The notes under the pieces are model-generated. The model ran no database searches. It was given only the letters and a program-made list of their open reading frames with translations, and was not told the origin of the DNA. 41,579 nt of DNA from Elusimicrobiota bacterium (lineage in GTDB: Bacteria; Elusimicrobiota; Elusimicrobia; FEN-1173; JAKLIF01): positions 74,694 to 116,272 of the forward strand of contig JAKLIF010000009.1 in the NCBI GenBank assembly GCA_022709755.1, written 5' to 3'. The stretch's first letter is position 1. Every line of letters starts with the position of its first letter. Shown piece after piece: positions 34,987 through 41,579 of this stretch. Made by a program: the position numbers and the translations under genes.

Positions 34987-37479
34987 CTAGTAGATCAATT
35001 GGACCTGGGTCTGGTCACACGGCGCCTCGCACACGACCCCCGCCGTGTTCCGCGTCCATGAAAACGGGACCGATTTATTCTGAACCTTGACGGATCGCGG
35101 TTTCGATCCGAGCGTCAACGAAAATCTGAGACGGGCCGCCGGCCGGTTCGCGAAACGCAGGGTCACACCCGTCGAGGTGACGCGGACGCCCGATATCTCC
35201 TCGGTGCTCGAGACCACGCGGACATCTCCCGCCAGAGGCACGTTCACCGGCAATATCTTCGCGGACAAAGGATCCAGATGGACCTCCACTTTCCGCTCAC
35301 CTCCCAAAACGCCCTTCCCGATCCCGACCCGGGCCGTCCGGGGAGTGAAATGATAATTATACACGAAGAGGAAGCCGTAATCTTCCGCCCGGCGCAACGT
35401 GACGATGACATCCCGTGGATCGGAGCTCAACAAAGGTTGAAACCCCATCCGCCCCGTCCAGTCACGGATCCAGTCCACGTAATGGTCGAACACGTGGGGC
35501 ATCCCGAACCCGACCGCCAAGACAGTCCCCGTGCCCACGCTCTTCAGGACGGCCACGGACTGTCCTCCGGGAGACCGGATGAAAGGAGCTTTCGCGTCCA
35601 TGTCCGTCAAAGATTGGAACGGTCCCTGGATCCAGTATTCTTTGGATCCGTCGCTGAAGATGTTCCCCTTGATCTCCCCGCCGGCCTGTATCTTCAGGGA
35701 CCGGGCCAACGCCGATTCCGGCCGGCCGTTCAGGTCCATCGTCGGAACGTTCGGATAGAGGATGAGTTTGCCCCCGTTCCGCACATACGCCGCCAATTTT
35801 TCCTGCGTCTCCCGATCCATGAATTCCAGCGAATAGACCCAGATGTGCGGGTAACCCTGGAGGACATCCAGAGGCGTCCGCTGAAGGTCGCAATAGTTCG
35901 GGCTGAACCCGGCCAAGTGGATCAACCTCGCCAGACCGTCATACCACAGGTAGGTCCGCTTCGATTCCAGCCGCTCGATCCAATTCCCGCTCATGTATTC
36001 CGTCGCGTAATACGGCAGATAAAATCCGATGGTGGTGTCACAGACCTTCTTCGTGGCCGCCAGAGGGGCGTCCGCCCACTCCAAAAACTTCCCGAACTCC
36101 CTCAAGGGCTCCAGATGCGGCCGTTCCTCCCCCTTCGGCCCGATGGGCGATTGCCAATCATGATAGGTCCCGAAGGCTCCCAATCCCTTCTTATTCGCTC
36201 CACCGCAGACCATGTAACCGTTCACGCCGGCCAAACCCTGTCCGACGGACGTCTTCAGAAGGAGTTCGACCTGATGGGGATACAGCCGCGGACGGTCCCG
36301 CATGATGCCGGTCTGAAGCTCCGCGCAGAGGACCGCGTTCTGTCCCTCCGGGTGGACCTGATAATCCGGCAACCGGGGAAGAGTCGGAGTCCCCTCCGTC
36401 CTCCATTTTTCAGGAAGCGATTTAGAAGGGACGGCGGCGCTGAGCATGCGCGTGATCTCGGTCGTCAGTGACAGGTCATGGAAATTCTCAAAATCGATGT
36501 GCCGCGTCTGATAGGCCCCGCCGAAGACGACCCCCGGCGTGAGCAGCGCGAAATCCTGGAACATGCTCGTGGTCATGGGGGCATAGTTCCCCCGGCCGCG
36601 GATGTCGTAATCGTAGAACTGGGGGATGTTGCACAACAGCGGGACGCGGACGCCGCTCTGCCTCACACGGGCCGACAGAGACAGATAATAAGTGGCGTAG
36701 TATCGGCGGTAAAACAGCGCCCAATCCACGTTCATGGCATAAGAGGAGAGAGCCACATTCTCCCCGGAGGGCTGATCCACCTCCGAAAAATCCGAATACG
36801 CGGCGCCGGCCCAGGCCTCGTTCAACCGGCGGATGGACCCGTATCTCTCCTTCAGGAACGCGCGATAGAGAGCCGTCACGTGTCCCCGGTGGTCGGCGGC
36901 TTTCTGGAGCCAATGGACCATCGCGATCTCGTTGCACAATTGGACGGCGATGACGCTCCCCTTCCGTCCGATCTGGCAGTCCGCCAAAGACGGCAGGATG
37001 CAGTCATACCACCGGGTGACGAACTTCTGGAACGTGGGATGAAGATAAGAGATCAGCGTGACGTGGGGAAGGTTCCCCACGTCCCGACGGCCCTGCACCG
37101 AGACGTCCGGATAATTCTTGAGGAGCCACGGCGGGATCCCTTCGGAGACCAGTTCCGCGTTGGAGACCGGCCCGATGCGGGGGATGACGCTCAATCCTTC
37201 CTCCCGGGCCGCCCGCAAGAACCCGAAAAAATCCCGTTCGGGTTCCGTCTTCCCCGTCAGATCGATGCGCCCTTCCTCGGGCTCGTGATAGATCCAGGGG
37301 ACGTACGTGCTGGCCGTGTTGAAACCGCACTTCTTCATCTGGCGGAGGCGCGACCGCCACTCCTTCCGCGGGATGCGGAAATAGTGGATCTCCCCCGAAT
37401 AGACGAATGAAGGACGGCCTTCCAGCCGGAAAAGGCCGTCCTTCATTTCAAACAACGATGAACCGGCTGAGGATGACAT
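34987..37479 (-). CDS. GH35/GH42-like beta-galactosidase-type glycoside hydrolase
   Basis: This protein of about 830 residues starts with the GH35-like block FVYSGEIHYFRIPRKEWRSR, CGFNTASTYVPWIYHEPEEG and IPRIGPVSNAELVSEGIPPW. The acid/base glutamate is probably in AVQLCNEIA (near 181, the Q..NE motif); a candidate nucleophile is in LCAELQTG (near 386). The rest resembles the GH42-like trimerisation and beta domains (YPHIWVYSLEFMDRET, GGKLILYPNVP). Such enzymes remove terminal beta-linked galactose or similar sugars. TTG at 37482 also precedes the ATG, and the Shine-Dalgarno is weak for both. No signal peptide is seen, so it likely works inside the cell on imported oligosaccharides. Confidence 0.88.
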   Translation of the reverse strand: MSSSAGSSLFEMKDGLFRLEGRPSFVYSGEIHYFRIPRKEWRSRLRQMKKCGFNTASTYVPWIYHEPEEGRIDLTGKTEPERDFFGFLRAAREEGLSVIPRIGPVSNAELVSEGIPPWLLKNYPDVSVQGRRDVGNLPHVTLISYLHPTFQKFVTRWYDCILPSLADCQIGRKGSVIAVQLCNEIAMVHWLQKAADHRGHVTALYRAFLKERYGSIRRLNEAWAGAAYSDFSEVDQPSGENVALSSYAMNVDWALFYRRYYATYYLSLSARVRQSGVRVPLLCNIPQFYDYDIRGRGNYAPMTTSMFQDFALLTPGVVFGGAYQTRHIDFENFHDLSLTTEITRMLSAAVPSKSLPEKWRTEGTPTLPRLPDYQVHPEGQNAVLCAELQTGIMRDRPRLYPHQVELLLKTSVGQGLAGVNGYMVCGGANKKGLGAFGTYHDWQSPIGPKGEERPHLEPLREFGKFLEWADAPLAATKKVCDTTIGFYLPYYATEYMSGNWIERLESKRTYLWYDGLARLIHLAGFSPNYCDLQRTPLDVLQGYPHIWVYSLEFMDRETQEKLAAYVRNGGKLILYPNVPTMDLNGRPESALARSLKIQAGGEIKGNIFSDGSKEYWIQGPFQSLTDMDAKAPFIRSPGGQSVAVLKSVGTGTVLAVGFGMPHVFDHYVDWIRDWTGRMGFQPLLSSDPRDVIVTLRRAEDYGFLFVYNYHFTPRTARVGIGKGVLGGERKVEVHLDPLSAKILPVNVPLAGDVRVVSSTEEISGVRVTSTGVTLRFANRPAARLRFSLTLGSKPRSVKVQNKSVPFSWTRNTAGVVCEAPCDQTQVQLIY

Positions 37480-37501
37480 CAACTCGTCAGGATTCCCGGA
37501 A

Positions 37502-38605
37502 CTAGCGCAGTTCCATGTCGTCCAGATAGGCCTTCCCTTTGCCGCCGTTGCCGCTCAGGGCGATGTCGACGAACGCGATGCGTTCCTTGTCCAATCCGTT
37601 CTCGTTGCCCCAGAGGTATTTCATGTCCTTGAGAACAAGAGAGACTTCCTGCCAGTCCTTGTATTGGGTCAGCTCGCTGAACGTATACCCGAACGTGGAT
37701 CCGTCGGTATCGACGATCTTGAACTCCAGGTTGTTGACGGCCCCCTCGGCCTTGATATAGAACACGAAGACGCTGTCATCGGTCATGCTCATCTTCACGG
37801 CCTTGCGGATGGCCACCCACTGGTTGGCCGGGAACTGATAATCCAGCACAAAGGATTGTCCCGTGCGGCCCGGAACGGAAGCCAATTTAACGGAAGCTCC
37901 TTCGGCGGAGCTGGTCTCCCAACCGGCCGTACTTTCACCGTCGAAGATCATGCCCTTTTCCTGAGCCTTGACCCGTGAACCGACGACGGCCAGTTCATCC
38001 AATTCCACCGTGCCCATGCCGCCGTCTGCCGTTGTGATCGCGAGGTAGACTTCTTTGATCTCTCCCAGCAGGGCGTCGCCGCCCCACCAATATCCGAAAT
38101 CGAGGTAGGGGATCTCCACCTTCTGCCAGTCGGCCTTGCCGGTGGCTTTCTCCATGCGGTATCCGAAATTCGATCCGTCGGCATCCACGAGTTTGATCTC
38201 GATGTTGTTGACGGCGCCGCTGCCCTTGATCCAGAAACGGAGGGCCTTGTCCTTCATGGCCGGCAACGAGAGCGGTTTATGGACCTGGACCCACTGGTTG
38301 GATTTCTTCAGATCGTATTTGATCTGGAGGGATTTTCCACGGTGCCCCTGGGCCGACACCAAAGAGATGGTGGCCCCGTCTCCGTTTTCGGCCTTCCAAT
38401 CGACGGCTTCGAAACTGTCGAGGACGGCTTCCGACTGGGCTGGGGCGCTGGGCGCCGCGTCCATCTCGGCCTCTTCCTCATCCAGGACTTCTTCGACGGC
38501 CGGTTTGGCCGCGCCTTTCTTCTTCGAGGCCGCCCATGACAACCCCTCGAACGCCCCGTTCAACGCCATCACCGAAACCAACAACAGTATCCATTTCTTC
38601 TTCAT
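37502..38605 (-). CDS. Secreted protein with two tandem CBM11/CIA30-like domains
   Basis: This 367-residue protein has a signal peptide (MKKKWILLLVSVMALNGAF, cut near SWAA/S), an acidic/alanine linker (about 31-65) and two similar jelly-roll domains of about 150 residues. Each domain has NQWV, an FWIKGSGAVNN or FYIKAEGAVNN block, a DADGSNFGY or DTDGSTFGY block, a DW(Q) turn and a final ELDEL or YLDDMEL strand, as in carbohydrate-binding CBM11-like domains. It has no catalytic domain. It probably binds a glycan outside the cytoplasm for the adjacent ABC transporter. A strong Shine-Dalgarno (GGAGGG) precedes ATG at 38605; the gene starts 40 bp after the MalG-like permease. Confidence 0.85.
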   Translation of the reverse strand: MKKKWILLLVSVMALNGAFEGLSWAASKKKGAAKPAVEEVLDEEEAEMDAAPSAPAQSEAVLDSFEAVDWKAENGDGATISLVSAQGHRGKSLQIKYDLKKSNQWVQVHKPLSLPAMKDKALRFWIKGSGAVNNIEIKLVDADGSNFGYRMEKATGKADWQKVEIPYLDFGYWWGGDALLGEIKEVYLAITTADGGMGTVELDELAVVGSRVKAQEKGMIFDGESTAGWETSSAEGASVKLASVPGRTGQSFVLDYQFPANQWVAIRKAVKMSMTDDSVFVFYIKAEGAVNNLEFKIVDTDGSTFGYTFSELTQYKDWQEVSLVLKDMKYLWGNENGLDKERIAFVDIALSGNGGKGKAYLDDMELR

Positions 38606-38645
38606 TTTACCCTCCTGAGTCTGTGTTTTTAATATCTGCTCTGCG

Positions 38646-39512
38646 CTATTCCTTCAACCCCGACGTCGCGATCCCACGGATCACGTATTTCTGGGCCATC
38701 AGAAAAACCAGGATCACCGGCAACACGACCACCACCGCCGCCGCCATCAGCAGGCCGAACGACGTCGGATATTGGCCGTTCAGATTGGCCAAAGCCACCG
38801 GGAGCGTGTATTTCTCCTCCCTAAACAGCACGATCAAAGGCCACAGAAAATCGTTCCACGATCCCATGAACGTGAAGATGGCCAGCGTGGCCAGCACGGG
38901 CCGGCACAACGGCAGGATGATGCTCCAGTAGATCCGGAACTCGGAGCAACCGTCGATCCGGGCCGACTCGATGAGGTCGTTGGGGATCGTCATCATGTAT
39001 TGGCGGATCATGAACATCCCGAACACGTTGGCCGTCGCCGGGATGATCAATCCCCAATAACTGTTCAAAAGACCCAGGTTCTTCAACAGCAGGAACACCG
39101 GGATCATCGTGATCTGTCCCGGGACCATCATGGTGGTCATCAGCACGGCAAAAATCTTGTTCTTGCCGGGAAACCTCAGTTTAGCAAATGCATAGGCCGC
39201 CATGGAATTCAACAGGAGGTTCAAGACCGTCAGAGTGATCGACACGATGAAACTGTTCTTGAAATGCAGGACGAAGTTCACTTCCTTCACCAGCCGGGCA
39301 TACCACTCCAGCGTGAAGACCTTCGGGATCCACTGCGGGGGAAACGTCAGGATCTCCCCCCCCTTGAACGACGTCGACACCATCCAGAAGAACGGCATCA
39401 GCGTCAGCGCGGCGAACACGACCAGCAGGATATGGAGCGAGAAACGGTTCACGAACCGGATCCCCCGATGAAGAAGTCCCGCCGAGGAATGCGCGCCCGT
39501 CGTCGTCCCCAT
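38646..39512 (-). CDS. Sugar ABC transporter permease, MalG type
   Basis: This 288-residue inner-membrane protein has six hydrophobic segments and the permease EAA loop ESARIDGCSEFRIYWSIILP, which docks on the ATPase. It belongs to the CUT1 family that imports di- and oligosaccharides. The final GIATSGLKE is typical of MalG-like proteins. ATG overlaps the stop of the fused permease (TGATG), with GAGGGG 5 bp before it. No ATPase gene lies in the window; CUT1 systems often share a distant MsmX/MalK-like ATPase. Confidence 0.95.
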   Translation of the reverse strand: MGTTTGAHSSAGLLHRGIRFVNRFSLHILLVVFAALTLMPFFWMVSTSFKGGEILTFPPQWIPKVFTLEWYARLVKEVNFVLHFKNSFIVSITLTVLNLLLNSMAAYAFAKLRFPGKNKIFAVLMTTMMVPGQITMIPVFLLLKNLGLLNSYWGLIIPATANVFGMFMIRQYMMTIPNDLIESARIDGCSEFRIYWSIILPLCRPVLATLAIFTFMGSWNDFLWPLIVLFREEKYTLPVALANLNGQYPTSFGLLMAAAVVVVLPVILVFLMAQKYVIRGIATSGLKE

Positions 39513-41579
39513 CAGTTCCCCTCGTAACTCGACCGCTTGACCATCAGCTGCACGATGGTGAAAGCAAAGATGATCCCGAACAGGACGTAGGCGATGGCCG
39601 ACGCATATCCGAGGTTAAAGAATTTGAAACCCTGGTTGTACATGTAGAGCACGATGGACAATGTCGAGTTCAGCGGACCGCCTTTCGTCATCACGTATGA
39701 TTCGGCGAAGAACTGCAGATAGCCGATGGTGGTCATGATCACCACGAAGAGCATGGTCGGGCGGAGCCCCGGCAGCGTCACGTGTCGGAAACATTGCCAG
39801 GAGTTGGCCCCGTCCATGCGGGCCGCCTCATACAGCGTCTCCGGGATGGTCTGCAGTCCCGCCAGGAACACCACCATGTTGTAACCGAAATTCTTCCAGA
39901 CAGCCATCAGGATCAGGGACGGCATCGCCAGGCGCGTGTCCGAGAGCCAATTCTGGCCTGGGAAACCCGCCATCTGGATCAGCCAGTTCAACGGCCCGTA
40001 TTCCGGATTGTACAGCCACCGCCAGACCACCGCCACGGCCACGATGGTGGTGACCACCGGCGCGAAGAAGGCGGCGCGGAAGACGGTGCGGGCCTTGACG
40101 AACGATTGGTTCAGCGCGACGGCCGACACGAGGGAGACCCCGATGGTGATGGGCACTCCGATCCCGGCGAAATAGAGCGTGTTGCCAAGGGATTTCCAGA
40201 ACAGCGGGTCTTTCACCGTGCGAATGTAGTTGTCCCACCCCACGAACCGGATCATGTTCCAATCGTTCATGCCGAAGATGTTCCAATCGGTCAAGCTCAT
40301 GAAGAAAGAGGCCACCAACGGGACGAAAAGAAACACCGCCAACAGGACGACACAGGGAAGGATGAAGATGTAGCCGAACATGTATGTCTGAAAGAACCGG
40401 TGGAACCGGTCCGCCCAGAGACACGGCGGACGGGTCGCCCCCGACTTCTTCGATTGATAAAGGTTCCATCCCACAATACCGACAATCGACAGGGCTCCGA
40501 GTCCGATCAAGGTCATGAAAAAGGACCGCCACGGCGGCGGTTTCGGCTTCCCCATATCGAGGATCTCGTCGATCTTCGATTGCAACCGCTCCAAAGACGC
40601 AACCGCGTTCCCGGAGGCTTCCGCCTCCCGCAGGATGATCTTCTCCATGGCGTTGTCGATGGCGTTGGCGATCTGCTCCCATTCGGGGATGGTGGGAGGG
40701 CTGTTGGTGTCGTCCATCTGTTCGCCGAAAACGCCGATCATCGGCTGGGAGGCCAACGCGGGGTCCAGCCAGGCGTTCCGGACGGAAGGGAGGTCGCGGG
40801 TATTGCGGAACCATTCCGCCTGGATGTCGGCCCGGCTCATGAACTCGACAAATTTCCAGGCCAGCTCTTTGTGGGCGGAGTTCCGGAAGACGACCAGGTT
40901 GCTCCCCCCCACGAACGACGTCCGTTTCTTGTTGCCGGGAAGGACGGACACCCCCCATTTTCCCCTCAGATCCGGCAGTTCCTTGTTGAGGATCTCCACC
41001 ATCCACGGGCCCGAGATGAACATGGGATAAAAGCCGAGCTTGAACGCATGGATCACGTCCACGTCGGCGGCCTCCTTGGTGGGCACGATCTTCTCACGGA
41101 AGAAACTCAGATAAAAATCGAACGCGCCGGAGAACTCCGGGCTGGCCGGCTTCAGCGGGTTCCCGTCGTTCTGCCAGATGGTCGTGCAGAGCTCCAACCA
41201 TCCGCGCACGGGCAAGGCCATGCCGTAACGGTCGATCTTCCCGTCGCCATTGATGTCTCGCGTCAAGGCCCGGCAGGCTTTCTTCAGATCGTCCCACGTC
41301 GCGGGGGCCTTCGAGAAACCGACATCAGACAGGAGGTCCTTCCGATAGAACAACACCCGGGTGTCCACATACCACGGAACGCCGTATAAAGAATCCTTCA
41401 CGCGGCAGGTGGTCAAAGACCCGGGGAAGAAAGACTTCTCGTTGGCGGGACCAGGGCCTTTCATCCGCCCATCCAACGGTTCCAGGGCGTTCATGGTCAC
41501 GAACTCGGCCATCCAGGTCGTCCCCAACTGGGAGACGTCCGGCGGGATCCCGCCGACAACCGAGGTGAGGAGTTTTTCG
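39512..41579 (-). CDS. Sugar-binding protein fused to MalF-type permease (5' end cut by window)
   Basis: The frame is open to the window edge, giving 688 residues without the N terminus. The first ~320 visible residues are a MalE-like solute-binding domain: GGIPPDVSQLGTTWMAEF, YGVPWYVDTRVLFYRKDLL, ALTRDINGDGKIDRYG, FISGPWMVEIL and FVEFMSRADIQAEWF. A helix (FFMTLIGLGALSIVGIVGW) then leads into a MalF-like permease with about six further segments and the EAA loop YEAARMDGANSWQCFRHVTL. The fusion tethers receptor and channel in one chain, which is uncommon; most CUT1 systems have them apart. The reading frame is continuous with no stop or slip between parts. Expected missing N terminus: signal peptide or anchor plus several tens of residues. 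Confidence 0.93.
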   Translation of the reverse strand, partial: EKLLTSVVGGIPPDVSQLGTTWMAEFVTMNALEPLDGRMKGPGPANEKSFFPGSLTTCRVKDSLYGVPWYVDTRVLFYRKDLLSDVGFSKAPATWDDLKKACRALTRDINGDGKIDRYGMALPVRGWLELCTTIWQNDGNPLKPASPEFSGAFDFYLSFFREKIVPTKEAADVDVIHAFKLGFYPMFISGPWMVEILNKELPDLRGKWGVSVLPGNKKRTSFVGGSNLVVFRNSAHKELAWKFVEFMSRADIQAEWFRNTRDLPSVRNAWLDPALASQPMIGVFGEQMDDTNSPPTIPEWEQIANAIDNAMEKIILREAEASGNAVASLERLQSKIDEILDMGKPKPPPWRSFFMTLIGLGALSIVGIVGWNLYQSKKSGATRPPCLWADRFHRFFQTYMFGYIFILPCVVLLAVFLFVPLVASFFMSLTDWNIFGMNDWNMIRFVGWDNYIRTVKDPLFWKSLGNTLYFAGIGVPITIGVSLVSAVALNQSFVKARTVFRAAFFAPVVTTIVAVAVVWRWLYNPEYGPLNWLIQMAGFPGQNWLSDTRLAMPSLILMAVWKNFGYNMVVFLAGLQTIPETLYEAARMDGANSWQCFRHVTLPGLRPTMLFVVIMTTIGYLQFFAESYVMTKGGPLNSTLSIVLYMYNQGFKFFNLGYASAIAYVLFGIIFAFTIVQLMVKRSSYEGN

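Noticed and set aside
39782-41389. 535-residue plus-strand ORF
   Set aside because: Antisense shadow of the fused transporter gene; charged low-complexity protein with no domain.

Overview
The window is bacterial chromosome from a GC-rich organism with strong third-position C/G bias. Several genes have clear Shine-Dalgarno sites, and genes are packed tightly, often with ATGA or TGATG overlaps. Gene content (AddAB, TrpB2, endonuclease V, a substrate-binding protein fused to its sugar permease) does not fit a familiar model genus. My guess is a diderm candidate-phylum bacterium, for example Omnitrophota-like; that taxonomic guess is weak.

Layout. (1) 1-6088, minus strand: three tandem paralogous B12-binding-type radical SAM proteins, the last cut by the window edge. 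(2) 6143-6895, plus strand: a small Amidase_6-type cysteine amidase with an Ig-like tail. (3) 6892-16588, minus strand: a compact six-gene operon, read in order: beta-helix/nucleotidyltransferase fusion, DUF1611 protein, glutamine-synthetase-like ligase, LanB-like tRNA-dependent dehydratase-family protein, GT-B glycosyltransferase, beta-lactamase-fold serine hydrolase. (4) 16657-17154, minus strand: tRNA-Val and tRNA-Asp, then three ~98-bp tandem repeats that each carry the 3' end of the tRNA-Asp gene. (5) 17280-19506, minus strand: an AT-rich zinc-ribbon/HEPN-like gene and a GT-C membrane glycosyltransferase. (6) 19672-24593, plus strand: tRNA-Lys, endonuclease V, YcaO protein, tRNA-Glu, GT2 glycosyltransferase and TrpB2. 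(7) 24597-41579, minus strand: a long run from a sugar ABC transporter (substrate-binding protein fused to permease, plus second permease), a secreted tandem carbohydrate-binding-like protein, a GH35-like galactosidase and a GH94 phosphorylase, into an aspartase/fumarase-family lyase and AddB-AddA.

How it may work together. Block 7 looks like oligosaccharide uptake followed by hydrolysis and phosphorolysis, with DNA-repair genes downstream. Blocks 1-3 look like a peptide- or amino-acid-tailoring locus. LanB-family proteins use aminoacyl-tRNA as a co-substrate, GS-like enzymes form gamma-glutamyl or amide bonds, DUF1611 proteins are linked to D-glutamate metabolism, and B12-radical SAM enzymes usually methylate or rearrange unreactive carbons. 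I could not find a RiPP precursor gene, so the product is unknown. The two least expected objects are the beta-helix/AbiEii-type nucleotidyltransferase fusion and the tRNA-Asp 3'-end repeats directly upstream of it.
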